Assembly: GCA_920105625.2 (NCBI GenBank)
Contig: OV050030.1
Span: 148,065,877-148,129,876, forward strand
DNA length: 64,000 nucleotides
Direction of reading: 5' to 3'
DNA from: Clusia tigrina
Lineage: Eukaryota > Arthropoda > Insecta > Diptera > Clusiidae
In this document: piece after piece, positions 22,365 through 34,607 of the stretch
How the letters are laid out: each line of letters starts with the position of its first letter
Position numbering within the stretch: position 1 is the first letter of the stretch
Program-made: the position numbers and the translations under genes
The notes under the pieces: generated by a model
What the model was told of the DNA's origin: nothing
Database searches by the model: none
Seen by the model: only the letters and a program-made list of their open reading frames with translations

Positions 22365-22974
22365 TGAAACGTGATTGCATATCAGTGAAACGGGATTGCA
22401 TACATTTAGGATCCCATCTGGAGTTGGAGAATGAGTGCACCACCCTGTGTGTTATTTAGTCAAGACACAATCTATTCGAATAAAAGCTTCTTTCGTTGTA
22501 GAGATTGTGGTGTAAAGAAATATCTCGAAAGTAAGAACTTCCTGTATAAAGTTCTAGAAACATCGAGAAAATTCTACACTATTGTATTTTCTACCGCAAC
22601 CATTCGAAACTATAAAAGCACAAGACTGTGCAAAGTAAAAGACATTCGAACAGAGATCGGGACAGTGTGTACATCGACCATTATAATCGAAGCAGCAATA
22701 TTTATAATTTTTATTTTGCAAAGTGATGAAATTCATTAGTAAATAAAGTGAACAATGAATTGTGAAATAAAGTACAAATTGTAAAGAAGTAAACTTTAAG
22801 CCTAATATTAAATGTGTAAATAGCAATAGTTAAATAAAGTTATTTTAATTTAACCAGCGATTGTTTGATTACTACACGATCCAGTGGTACGAATCCGAGT
22901 ACAGAAAGTTAGAGAAATTGTCAGGAGGGCAATTTTGTAACAGAGTAAATTGTCAAGAGGGCAATTTCGTAACA
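22365..22974 (+). repeat. E LTR 2 (shared, central)
   Basis: 610 bp. It serves as the 3' LTR of unit 1 and the 5' LTR of unit 2. TATAAAAG at 22611-22618. Confidence 0.86.
22551..22618 (+). promoter_or_regulatory. Heat-shock-element-like array and TATA box in E LTR 2
   Basis: In 5-bp steps the sequence at 22551-22575 reads gTTCt aGAAa catcg aGAAa aTTCt. This is the alternating TTC/GAA phase of a heat shock element with one failed unit, ending 35 bp before TATAAAAG (22611-22618). LTR 3 matches it and LTR 1 has a weaker version. Function is inferred from motif spacing only. Confidence 0.45.
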
Positions 22975-22976
22975 AT

Positions 22977-22993
22977 TGGTGTCAGAAGTGGGA
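22977..22993 (+). other. E primer binding site 2 (tRNA-Leu type)
   Basis: Same 17-nt tRNA-Leu complement as at 21168, exactly 1809 bp downstream. Confidence 0.82.
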
Positions 22994-23012
22994 TTGTGTA
23001 TCTGTAATAAAC

Positions 23013-23699
23013 ATGGTTAAATTTGAAAAACTCAATGGCTTAAAGCGGAGCTACAGGTGCGATTAAGAAGCGCTTTAGAGGAACAGGGTATAGATGTCGA
23101 TGAGCATGAATTCCAATGTGAAGAGCCAACGACATCTCGACACGAAGAAACACCGCAAGAAACTAACACGAGTAACTTTGACATGAGTGTACTCATCGGG
23201 ATAATACAATCCTTCAAACAGGATATGCAGCAGCAGTCACAACAAAATTCTCTAGCAGCCGATGAGAGGATGCAGCAGAGAGATGAGAGGATGCAGCAGC
23301 AGTTACAAAAATATTCTGAATCCGTCGACAAGAGTGTTGCATCCGTCGAAAATAATGTTGCATCCGTAGAAAAGAGTGTCGCATCAGTCAAACAGGACGT
23401 TAAAAAGAGTGCTGAATCCCTCAAGCAAGCAGTCGATGAGAGGATACAGGAGCGATTACAACAAAATGCTCAAGCTGTCAAAGAGGATGTCAAAGAATAG
23501 TTACAGCAGAGTGAAATACGTCTTGCTCTATTAGCGGAACAGAACTCACAGCAGACGAAAGAAATGTCCGAGATGGTGGACAGGAAGGTTTGTGAAATTG
23601 AGACACGGCAAGAATCGTTCGAAAGAACGGTAGTACAAAAGCAGAACGAATTTAAGCAACAAATAGAGCAAAGAATTCACCTACTATAGAAAGGTGCAT
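23013..23699 (+). pseudogene. gag: Truncated gag of E, unit 2
   Basis: Almost base-for-base copy of the unit 1 gag fragment. It has the same frameshift after the start and the same internal TAG (23498-23500). One coding difference is Lys to Asn in the second SVASVE repeat. The shared lesions show the units were copied as DNA, or from one defective master. Confidence 0.75.
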
Positions 23700-23835
23700 T
23701 GCCAGCTTTATCTGTGTCACGAAAAGCAAGATACGAGCTAATAAAAAGGTACCCGACGATCTGGCGAAAGAATGGACTAAGCAGTCATCTACAGTACCTC
23801 CATGCAGCAATTGTATACCTAAAAAACGAGGACAG

Positions 23836-24162
23836 TTGAATGAAATTCATGGAAACAGCAGAAATCGTACGCAACTGATGAGTGATAAAAGGAAAGCGAG
23901 ATATAATGTACGAGTAAACTCTAAGGGATTTCAGGAAGGGCAACTAGTTATGCTTCATAATCCGCAAAGGAAAAGTGGATTATCGCCAAAACTGCAAACA
24001 CACTGGGAAGGACCTTATAAGGTGATAAAGCGGATCAACGATTTTAGATACCGCATCCAGTGGACGAGAAATGTCAGGAGCAAAATGAAAGTCGTTCATT
24101 TAGAGAGGCTATCTCCTTATAAAGGTAGCAGTACTATCCTTGTTCAGGACGAACAAGATTAA
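23836..24162 (+). CDS. Integrase C-terminal remnant of E, unit 2
   Basis: Identical in translation to the unit 1 remnant at 22027-22353, with the GPY-type motif and no catalytic core. Confidence 0.8.
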   Translation: MNEIHGNSRNRTQLMSDKRKARYNVRVNSKGFQEGQLVMLHNPQRKSGLSPKLQTHWEGPYKVIKRINDFRYRIQWTRNVRSKMKVVHLERLSPYKGSSTILVQDEQD

Positions 24163-24173
24163 GCGGAGGGCAG

Positions 24174-24744
24174 TGAAACGTGATTGCATATCAGTGAAAC
24201 GGGATTGCATACATTTAGGATCCCATCTGGAGTTGGAGAATGAGTGCACCACCCTGTGTGTTATTTAGTCAAGACACAATCTATTCGAATAAAAGCTTCT
24301 TTCGTTGTAGAGATTGTGGTGTAAAGAAATATCTCGAAAGTAAGAACTTCCTGTATAAAGTTCTAGAAACATCGAGAAAATTCTACACTATTGTATTTTC
24401 TACCGCAACCATTCGAAACTATAAAAGCACAAGACTGTGCAAAGTAAAAGACATTCGAACAGAGATCGGGACAGTGTGTACATCGACCATTATAATCGAA
24501 GCAGCAATATTTATAATTTTTATTTTGCAAAGTGATGAAATTCATTAGTAAATAAAGTGAACAATGAATTGTGAAATAAAGTACAAATTGTAAAGAAGTA
24601 AAATTCAAGCCTAATATTAAATGTGTAAATAGCAATAGTTAAATAAAGTTAGTTATTTTAATTTAACCAGCGATTGTTTGATTACTACACGATCCAGTGG
24701 TACGAATCCGAGTACAGAAAGTTAGAGAAATTGTCAGGAGGGCA
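24174..24744 (+). repeat. E LTR 3, 3'-truncated
   Basis: Matches LTR 2 through the GAGGGCA word and then passes directly into the C2 LTR. The last about 40 bp of the E LTR are missing. Confidence 0.8.
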
Positions 24745-25034
24745 TTGTAATCTAGAATGCACCGTCGACACTTTTACAGTAGGTCAGTTGGCTTGACCAA
24801 CTGACACCAATTAGCAGGTGCGGAACTGGAGCACCAGAAAGGTCAGTTCACAGATTGAGATGACTGTTGAGAAATAGTATATAAGAAATAGTACTTTAAG
24901 AATAAAATCTGTTATTGTCTTTGAATCTAAAAAGTGATCTAGCGTTTTATTTAAAAGAGTGTTTCGAAGTTGTCAGCTACGCGCCCAGCGAACCGAGAAA
25001 GGACGTCTCCCGACGAGCAGCAAGGACCCCAACA
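24745..25034 (+). repeat. 5' LTR of C2, second part
   Basis: Resumes the C LTR at the GGGCATT region. It includes the inverted repeat GTCAGTTGG/CCAACTGAC and a TATATAAG-type box, and ends CCCCAACA at 25034. Confidence 0.85.
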
Positions 25035-25037
25035 TTT

Positions 25038-25050
25038 TGGCGCAGCCGGT
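25038..25050 (+). other. Primer binding site (tRNA-Ser type) of C2
   Basis: TGGCGCAGCCGGT, identical to the site of C1 at 1746. Confidence 0.85.
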
Positions 25051-25735
25051 CTAAAGGACCTACAGGAGGAATCTTAGGGCAAGGAACCTGAAGCAGGGAA
25101 GGACACTGCAACAAAGTCAAAGAAGTCGCAACCTATAGGCGCGTTCGCGCTGTTGCACGCAGCTTTGAATGGCAACCATAAACCGTCAGTATGATCGGAC
25201 GGTCTATGTATGTTCATCCTAGTTGTGAGGATTTTTTTTTGTAGGGGATTTGCTTTTATTTGTCGTGAGGGACATTTATATTATTTATAAAGTCATATAA
25301 TTTATATTGGAGACATTTAAATTGTTTTATATTGTTTAAATTCATATGTTTTTAATTTAAGTTGTTTGAAAACAAACATACATATTTTGAGCTTAGGGTA
25401 TTAGGTGAAAATATTTCAAGAGGTGCAGACAACACGTGTTGTTGCATCAAAGTTTATGTAGGTCCGAAACTACAAATTTGCGCAGCAATGTTGAACCAAT
25501 ATTTCGTACGGAAAAGCGAAACAGCTCAACAGAGCATTTTACTGAAATGAAAATGCGTATAATTCAGTTGTAAAATACTTCTTTGGGTGTAAAAGTTTTC
25601 TGGTATTACTTTTGTGGAATGAAACAAATGACTCATTGAATTTGGGGTAGTCATATGTGTTTATTTAAGGGAATTTTCAAGATATTTTGTAAAATTAAGA
25701 TACTGTAACACAAAAGTAAATATTAATTCGGTCTG
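25051..25735 (+). other. Untranslated leader of C2
   Basis: Homologous to the leader of C1 but shorter. It keeps the ACCGTC/GACGGT hairpin pair (25182-25203). No gene is seen. Confidence 0.6.
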
Positions 25736-27990
25736 TGGAAGCACCAGAAGAAGCGAAAATATTGCTGGAAGAGCAAAATCGGCAGAGCGAAGCAATCCAA
25801 AGGAAAATCAGGAATTGTAGGAAGGATAATAAGGCAAGATAAAATAGCGCGTACTACCGTAAGCGCATAGCGGAACTAGAAGCCTTGTTAAAGACATTCA
25901 ATGATAACAACGAGGAGTTCTTAGCTTTTAAGGAGTGTTGTGGTGACAAGGAGTACTTAGAGAAGGATTATCCATTATATGTTAACGGTTTAACACGGGA
26001 CTGGTTCACCTAGTGCAGATTGGATCTGGAGGAGCTGGAAGCACAGGAAGATAGTCCTAGTTCGCAGGAGGACAGGGCTCAAGACAAGCTAAGGTCTTTA
26101 CAGACGGAGGTAAAATTGTTCGCAGAAAAATTGTTTGAGCAATTGGAAGCGGCAAGGAGCAAAAGTGAAGCCCAGGTACTCTGGAGATTAGCGAGGGACG
26201 GTGGAAGCTTGTCAACTTTGGAAGCAGCAGACCAAGCATTAGCGACTATGCAGAGTCGAACGGAGGAGAAATTTTTTCAAGTCTTCAGGGATACAGAAGA
26301 GTTGAAGATAAATACGGAATTTCTCGAGAATAAAACTAGACTTCTAGGCAACTCCGGGAAACTGAGGAAGCCGCATCGTATCTGGAGAAAGAAAATCTAG
26401 AGCTTAAGAGAATCGGGGCAACTACTAAGCCAGCAAGAGTAACATCGGCTTCAACCTCTCAAATACTTACGCAAACAGTATTAGCTTTGCCACCGGAAGT
26501 TTGCGGCCGGAATATTTAACTCCGGAAGGGATAGTTCGTGTGGTAAAGACCAGATTAGTATTGAGTGAAGATAGGTAAGCGGAATTGTTGTTTGGCGCAT
26601 CTGAAATCGGTGTCGAACAAGATATATCTGCCGAAGGAATCAGTACCAGTAACTGTGCAGCAAAGCTCCAATACTGTGGACAGTATTTCACCTGCGCGAG
26701 CGAGCGTGCGAAGACTAATTAGTTTGAGTCCGTCATTGGTCAAGTACCTCTCAGATTCGGGAGAAGAGAATCTGGAAGACCCCACAGAGATTAACGATAA
26801 CTTTTTATCAGAACTTAAGCAAGCACGTAGTAGTAAAATGGGCATTCTGGAAGTACCTCATGCGGTGGAGAAGCTGGTGCCCATGTTCTCAGGAGTCGAG
26901 TTGTATGATCTGAGAACTGAGATACGGCGCTTCAAAGAAGGTTGTGAGCTAGCGCAAAAGATTCTTCCGGAAGCAGAAGGGGAGCACTTAATAAAGTGTA
27001 TTAGACAAAGAACCACAGGTGATGCGCTTAATTTACTAGCGCATAGCTCAGTAAGCACCCTGGCAGAGTTATACGCACTTTTAGATCGGACATATTTAAA
27101 AAAAGTCGTACGACTGTCTTGTACGGGAAATACAGGAATCAACTCAGAAACCAGGGGAGGAATTGAGAGCCTGGAAACGAAGGCTCCAGTCTCTGGGGAA
27201 CGCTGCTAAGACAGAAGCCAACAGGCAGTTTCCAGGAAACATTGCAGCATACAAGGCTCAAGTAGAACGAGCTATGATTTCTGTGTTTAAGGCAGGTCTG
27301 ATAAATAGGGACTTAGCTAATTATACTCTTAATCTCACGCAGAGGAGTATGGTAGAGCTAGTGGAAGCGGTTTCTTCCGCTGAAGCAGCAATACAACAAC
27401 GAACGACAACAGGTGGAATCTGCTGGACTGATGCGCCTGCAGAGGTAGGACCAGCACAGCAGCGGAACCCAAGTGGAGTCGGCAGATTGATGGGCCACGT
27501 TCCGCAACAAAGATACCAAGGATTCCTAGTCGATAGATTCTAGCCGAGGAAACCCATTTGCTCATTCTGCCGTAAGCAAGGTCATACAAGTGATGAGTGC
27601 ATTACACGCAAAAACACGCCCTACTGTATGGAGTGCCAAACATATGGTCATGAGGCAAGTAGACAGTGCCAGGTAGACACTAAATGGGATCAAAGTAGAA
27701 GGCAGCCAGGTACAAGGCGCCCGGATCCACCCTTGAGGGACAGCAAGAGTAGTAGTCCCCGAGTTAACCCAGCGAAAGGAAATAACCAAGGAAAAAATCC
27801 TTTTAACACTGGGAGTGGTCAGCAGCGACCAAATTGGAATTCCAGAAGTAAACCAAGGATAATTAGCACCCAACAGGGGCTAAGATGCTTCTCATGTGGA
27901 CGAATGGGACATCGGGCAGCAGAATGCCGGGATGGACAATTCCAACAAAGGAACCAGGGAAACTTCCAGCGGCCCAGTCGAGTCCAGTAG
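25736..27990 (+). pseudogene. gag: gag of C2, heavily frameshifted
   Basis: Homologue of the C1 gag. The N-terminal region (25736-26400) has several stops. Frames then alternate (26020-26400, 26565-27209, 27163 onward), and TAG at 27541-27543 interrupts the last stretch. The basic C-terminal region ends at TAG 27988-27990, and its last knuckle CFSCGRMGHRAAEC is intact. The slippery GGGAAAC is kept at 27957-27963. Not functional. Confidence 0.82.
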
Positions 27991-30900
27991 ACTGTACAGC
28001 CAAAAAAAAGGAAGTAATAGTTAGGACGAAAGTACGTGTGACTGGAAATGTAGGAATTACAGTCCAGGAAAAGGAGGAGCAAGAGGCTCTCCAATACCAC
28101 GTACCAAGTAATGTAAGAACAATGGAAGAGCAAGTGTCTTTCCAGGAAAAAATGTTTGATTGCGTGTTGATTTGGGTAACTGTGATGATTCTAGTACTTA
28201 GATTAAGTTTTAATAAGGTTAGAGAGTATAGGCCAATCGCCACGTACCTGGGACGAGAATGTATAGTTAAGATATTCACGGTAATTTTGAGGGAGTATAG
28301 GATTGTAAAGGATAACTGTGCATGGAGGAAAAAATTTGAAGAGTTAGGAAGTAGATACGCGTCCAAGTTGGGAACGAAAGGACGTTGTTTCGCTATGAGC
28401 AGGATTGGTGATGCCTTCATCGAGATACCCTGCAAAGAAGCAGCTAGTGGAAAGCTAGTAAAGCGATTCAGAGGCGGATACCAGCCTCGTAAAATCTAGT
28501 GTTTTACGGAAAGGTCTGGATATTAATCAAATGGATGTAAGAACGCTTAATGGAGCGTTTGGAGGTTGCATCAGGGCACTTGGATCGCTCAGAATAGGGC
28601 ACAGTAGAGTTTAGGGAATGAATTTTAGAGTGCATGCAGTGGAATAGGGAAGGTATCCCGACCGATGGGATCATTGGCCGCGATAATCTTTGGAACCGCA
28701 CCATACTGGATACACTAGTAAAGCACTAATCGTTTTATGATGATAATAGGAATAGAATCCTTACTCTTCCATTAAAGTCATGGCAGGAAGGAACCGTGAA
28801 TAGGGTTTAGAATTGTATGGAGGTAGTGAATGCAAGGTCAACCAGAGTAGTTTCTATGCATGTAAACACGAAACTTAGGACTCTTGTTTTGCCCAAGCAG
28901 CAGCTGGCGGAGGGCGTATATGTGGGAGAAACCATAACGCACGTTGACAAGGGTAAGGTGTACGCTTGCGTGCTCAATGCATCAGAAAAGGACTACCTGA
29001 TGGATGAAGATATTAGGGCTAAGTTCACTAGTTATGATAATTTCTCCGAATTATAGATCGGTTAATCAGATTAAGCAGTAAGTTCACTAGCTACGATAAT
29101 TTTAAAGAACCGAATTATAGATCGTTTAATCAGATTAAGCAGGTAGATATAAGGAAAAGAATGGAGAGGTTACTAGAATCATTGAAGTTAGACCCAAGCA
29201 TAAATTTAGAAGAGAAGGCATCAATAGAAGCCATTTGTACGTCATTCCATGACATATTTTTGCTGGAAGGAGACCAGTTGACGTATACACCAGAGGTAGA
29301 TACCTACTAGAGTTGATCAAGCGCCAATAAACCAGAAACAGTACAGATTGCCGCAATCTCACAAAGATGAGGTAAACAGGCAGGTAGAAGGAATGTTAAA
29401 GGATAACATAATTTCACCGAGTATCTCGCCTTGGAACTCACCAATAATTTTGGTACCAAAGAAGGGAGGTGCTCAGGGTCAGAAGAAGTGGAGAATGGTC
29501 GTCGATTTTAGGAAATTGAACGACGCCACTATGAAGCAAGTGTTCCCGATTCCAAGGATAGAAGAAATTCTGGATCAATTGGGGCATAGTAGATATTTTT
29601 CTACACTTGATTTAGCGAGTGGCTACCGCCAAGTTCTGGTGGATACCGAAGATAAGCAGAAAACCGCGTTCAGCACCGGTTTGGGGCATTATGAGTTTAA
29701 TAGAATGCGGTTTGGATTAACAGCAGCAACGGCTACCTTCCAACGGTTAATGAACCATGTGCTAACAGGCTTGCAAGGGTTAGATTGTTTTGTGTATCTC
29801 GATGATAGTGTAATGCAACGCTTCTGCAAGGTACTCCAGAAATTACGAGAGCAGAATTTGAAATTGAACACGGAGAAATGTAAATTTTTGCGAAGAGAGG
29901 TGGTTTATTTAGGCCATCGTTGGTCAGAAGCAGGAGCACTGCCTGACCCACAGAAAGTGGAATGCATTAAAAATTTAGCAATTCCTAGAAATAGAAAGAA
30001 AGTGCAAGCATTCCTAGGACTAGTGAACTCTTACAGAAAGTTCGTAAAAGGACTAGCCGGAATTGCGTTGCCGATCAATAAGTTGCTACGAAAAGAAGCA
30101 AAGTTCGAATGGACAGAGAGATGTCAGCAAGCATTCGAGGAAATAATTAGCTCACCACCAATTTTGGCGTACCCCGACTTTAAGCAAACTTTTTTGTTGA
30201 CCACTGATGCTAGCAATGAAGCATTGGGGGCAGTGTTGTCCCAAGGGGAAGTCGGTAATGACCGACTAATTGCATTCGCAAGCAGGGCGCTTAGCGACGC
30301 GGAGAAAAGATACTCTACGATAGAGAAGGAATTTCTAGCCATAGTATGGGCTACGAAGAATTTTAGGGCATATCTCCAAGGACGCCCTTTTAAGATATAC
30401 ACTGATCACCAGCCGCTGAGAGGCATATCCAATTTGAAAGAGCAAACGTCTAGGCTAGCCAGGCTCAGACACAAGTTGTCTGAGTATGATTTTGAAATCA
30501 TACACAAACCTGGGAAGAATAATCTGTATGCGGACGCACTTAGCAGAGTACCGTAGGCACAGAAGGTATCAGTAGTGCAAACGAGGGCCAAATCACGGTC
30601 AGGTAAGTAGAAGGCCGAGAGAATTCAAGGGGATAAAATTTATGCTACAAGAGATGTTAGCAATGCGGGTTTCGATGCCAATGAACGAAGAGCCAGTAAT
30701 TTGGAATGGCTGGAGGATATAAAGGATATCCAGGCTGTGTTAAAGGGTTTCCACGATTCACCCCTAGGTGGACACCAAGGTTTCTGGAAATCCATGACAG
30801 AATTAGGCGAGTATACGGATGGAAAGGTATGCTCAAAGACGTTAAAAAATATGTAAAGAGTTGCCCAAAATGCCAGGAGTTCAAGGCTAACAAAGATGCC

Positions 30901-31759
30901 AATGGTGTTAACTGACACACCAAAACAGCCATTTGCTAAAGTTCATATGGATATTGTAGGTATTTTACCTGAGACAGTTTCGGGAAATAAATACATATTG
31001 ACGTTCCAAGATGATTTCTCAAAGTATATGGCGTGCGTGGCTATACCCGATGCTGAAGCAAGTACGGTGGCCAAGGCATTATTTGATGAAATTATAGCAC
31101 GGTACAACATACCTAAGGTTTTGATAACCGACAATGGTTCGAATTTTGTATTAAAATTATTCTTGGAAACATGTAAAATGCTGGGAATCAAGAAATTTCA
31201 TATAGCACCATATCATCCAGAGGCGAATGGTTCATTGGAACGTGGTCATCGACCTCTGGCCGAGTATTTGCGCAGTTTTGCCAAGGAATACGCTTGGAAT
31301 TGGGATCAATGGTTCACCACTGCAATGCATGTACACAACAATACTGTGCATGTATCAATGAAGCAAACTTCGTTTAGGACGCTCTACGGGTTTGATTTCA
31401 ACATGCCAACGAATTTGAAGCGCAAGTGTGCGCCAGTGTACATTGCTGATGACCCGAATAAAGTGCAAAAATATCAGTTACAGCGAGCGCATGAATTGGT
31501 CAGAGAAAACCAGGAATGTGCTAAACGGGTAGCCAGGGAAGCCTATAACAGGGTACTAGATCCAATAATCTTTCACGTGGGTGATCAAGTATTAATGAAG
31601 AATCAGGCTAGGAGAAGAAAATTCTCACCGGTTTGGATAGGTCCGTATGTAGTAGTAGAGATCCGCAGCCCAGTTACAACAGTAGTAACGATTAAGGGCA
31701 ATAATAAAAAGCTACATAATAATTTGTTGCAATTATTCTATACGAGGCCAGACAATTAA
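27963..31759 (+). pseudogene. pol: pol of C2: protease lost, RT-RNase H open, integrase partly open
   Basis: The pol frame is open from the slippery site to 28499. It carries a 79-codon stretch (28102-28338) absent from C1, with a hydrophobic run. The protease region then fails: the DSG triad codons are deleted or shifted near 28460-28480. A 59-60 bp tandem duplication (29021-29142) adds a stop. RT and RNase H form one 402-codon frame (29348-30556) with VDFRKLN and YLDD, but 27 bp directly after YLDD (at 29814) are deleted in frame. TAG at 30554-30556 replaces CAG. The integrase core is open at 30896-31759 with all three acidic residues, while its zinc finger region is frameshifted. Confidence 0.87.
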
Positions 31760-33381
31760 AGACATGTGTTAACAGTATTTTAAAAGTGTAAACACAAGCA
31801 TAACAACGTAAACAAACTGATATCGCGTAAGTATATCAAATAGCACGGTTCTGACGTTCAAAGTCAAGGCCAACAGAAATGTGCCAATTAAACTCGGGCG
31901 AGTATAATTGACGTAAGAAAAATATGCTTATTAGGCACTATGGCCGAACGACGCACAGAAGAGGAAAATATATTAAATAATAAGAAACGGGTTCATTGGA
32001 TACAATAAAAATTATAATTCAGTCGTGGGAAAGTAATTTAAACTAAACGTAGAATATATACACACATACATACGGCAGCTAATGAAATTAAATACGATGC
32101 GTAAGCAGTAGCGCAGGTACCGTTGGTGAAGTAAGTATATATGTATGTAGCTGTCTAATGTACAGAATGAATGTACGAAGGTATATTTAAGTAAGTAATT
32201 TTGTTAATAGGAATGGGTATGGCTATATAAGTAAGTATGTAGGAACATATGATTAGGAATTGGGAATTTGCAGATACTGCAGCAGGCTATATGTAAATGT
32301 ACATAGGTTTTCACTGTTTATTGATTAGTAAATTAGCGTATGGAAAATTGAAGACAGGTATAGGTTGAAATATAAAGAATAATGTGTATGGGTTAATTGA
32401 GAAAATAACGATTAGCAATTAATTCTAAGTAATTTCAAGCGCCTCGAATGTATGTATGTAGTTATATCCGAGCTAATTACAGGGTGGAAAATACAATCGT
32501 TAATGGATATATACATATCAGGCTAGAAGTAAATTTAAATAAAAAGTAATTGTATGCAATGAAAAGGTAAATCATGCAATGGACAAGTTTTGACACAAAC
32601 TGGATTATTTTATATAATCTGGTTTTTGTCGGAGGACAAATTAATTCGTTCAATACTGAAATAAGTGATAGTTCACGTGTTGAAAAAGAGCACGGAAAAT
32701 AAATCGAAGCAAAACTGATGCCCTATATGGCAATAGTAACACATGGTACAGTGCTCTTTTCCTCTAGGATGCAGTAGCGAATCCAAGAATGTAAGGGGAA
32801 AGGACTAGTGGACGCAAATTGAATGATATAGCATTCAATTATAGAATAAGCATGTTATAGAAATATTGTTTTTTTTTAATATATTCAGGAATAGCGTATG
32901 TTTAAGAAAAGTTATAAATTTAAAAAAGTTCAGATTAAAATTAGGTAGTTTCGAAAATAATTAATGTTACAGAAATTAATTATTTAAATTCTAAATTTAT
33001 AAAGAAATAAATGTAGTAATCCAAAGAATACAAAAATTATACGAAATTGGAAAATTATACCACAGAGTATATATAGTATATATAGTATATTTGTTTAAAT
33101 ATTATACAGTTTTGAAATTGATTTATTAAATTAGCTTATGAAATGTTCGGTTAAAATTAAACATAGAAAAATATCAAATTAAAATGTTAACAAGAAAAAT
33201 TAAGAAAATGATTATGAGTATTCCGTTTTGATGATGTGAACCGAAGCTGGAAGTTCCAGGAACAGCGCATATCGGAAGACGGGGCAGACTAAGGGACCAA
33301 CGTATTATTCGGAAAGATGTGTTTTTGAAAATCAGAGATTTCTGGCAGCTTCTCCAAGGTTTGGGAATCCGGTTGTGACCG
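31760..33381 (+). other. 3' non-coding region of C2, first part
   Basis: Matches 8623-10218 of C1 with many small indels. AT-rich, with no plus-strand gene recognised. Confidence 0.55.
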
Positions 33382-33552
33382 CAAGGATGCCAACATATTA
33401 GATTGGGGATGAATGGCGACGGATGTAATTTTAATTTTGCGAAACGGCATATGGCCGCAGCATTTGAACGCGTTGTGAATGAGGTATTGACATGCAACGA
33501 AAAATAAATAAGTTTCCTTGCGGAGTCATGTTTTGAATTGGACAATTTTATA
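33382..33552 (+). other. Highly conserved 171-bp block in C2 3' region
   Basis: Same length as 10219-10389 in C1, with about three differences by eye. Confidence 0.5.
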
Positions 33553-33557
33553 TTACA

Positions 33558-33886
33558 ATGGCCACCCAGTGTATCACAATCTCAACAGAATCGATTTTGA
33601 ATAATTTGAAGATGGGTAAAAGCTTAAGGGGGGTGACTGAACCACCACCAAATATAATAAGCAGAAGAAATTTGGCTCACGGAAGTTAATTGCTTCATTG
33701 AAGTATATGTCCAATTTAGAGTATGAACATATGAAATGTGATTTACAAATGAAATATGATTTAATACAAGAGGACACTGAGACTGGTATCCGATCAGAGT
33801 ACACAAATTACATCATTAAATGTGTATCTCAGAGAAATACCGATTGTCTCCACATCAAAGCCAAACGATGTCAAATATCATTATGA
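33558..33886 (+). pseudogene. Accessory reading frame of C2, one-base deletion
   Basis: ATG at 33558. The frame is lost at a one-base deletion near 33645 (ACTGAACC against ACTGAAACC in C1) and resumes to TGA 33884-33886. It retains the 49 bp missing from C1, so the second half is longer and open as a 62-codon stretch (33698-33886). Product unknown. Confidence 0.55.
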
Positions 33887-34565
33887 GGAAGCTCAAGGGA
33901 AACACTTCCACCATAAAACGCATTGCTGCAAAGTAAGAAGGAGTATTGTAATCTCTCATGTATTCCAAATGTTTTTTACAAGTTGAATACTATAACCAGA
34001 GGCAGTACCACCTACAGCCGTGGGGCAGGCTATATAAATGGAAAGCAGAAGGCCACTAAAAGCAAAGTTTTAATGGCAAACCAGATCGCCAACCTATAAC
34101 ATATTTGTACATACCGATCCAGAAAGAAGGGAGGGGTATGCAGAGTTCATCGAGGGACTTCACTCTCGCAGGACGGACGTTACAGGACCAACAATTGCAG
34201 AGGACCGTATTTATAAGAAGCGTAGCTAAATATGTAATTAGTTTGTAATTTTGTTTGTATATGCGCCAGTGAGAAAAGAGTCGATGAAAGACCAAACATA
34301 AAAAGGGGAATATAACTAAAAAAAGGAAAAAGAGAAAAAATAGAGATAAAAGAACAAAATAAAACAAAAGAGAAAAAACTATAAAAGAAGAAGTAATAAG
34401 AAAAAAAAAGTAAAAAAAGGAATACAAAAGTAAGAAGAAAAGAATAGAGTAACTGAACCCAAATAAGGCGAATTTGAAAAAAAGAAGAAAATTATACATA
34501 TGTACTGTAGGTTTAAGAAAATGCACAGATTGTTTAAAATGCAGAAATGATTGTAAACTCTCATT

Positions 34566-34607
34566 AGAAGTTAGTTGCACTAACTTCTTTTAGTAAAAGG
34601 GGAGGGA
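34566..34607 (+). other. Hairpin plus polypurine tract of C2
   Basis: The 10-bp stem with TGC loop seen in C1 is unchanged (34566-34575 with 34579-34588). It is followed by AAAAGGGGAGGGA at 34595-34607, directly before the LTR. Confidence 0.8.

Larger units (their letters stand above)
20556..24744 (+). mobile_element. Non-autonomous LTR element E in LTR-internal-LTR-internal-LTR arrangement
   Basis: Two nearly identical 1809-bp units plus a third, truncated LTR, inserted in the C2 5' LTR. LTR starts are at 20556, 22365 and 24174. Each 1199-bp internal region holds a gag fragment fused to the integrase C-terminus, with protease, RT, RNase H and the integrase core deleted. E must have relied on a helper element. 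The third LTR is cut at about 24739-24744, where it shares AGGGCA with the host LTR, and about 95 bp of host LTR are missing, so a deletion fused the two. Confidence 0.88.
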
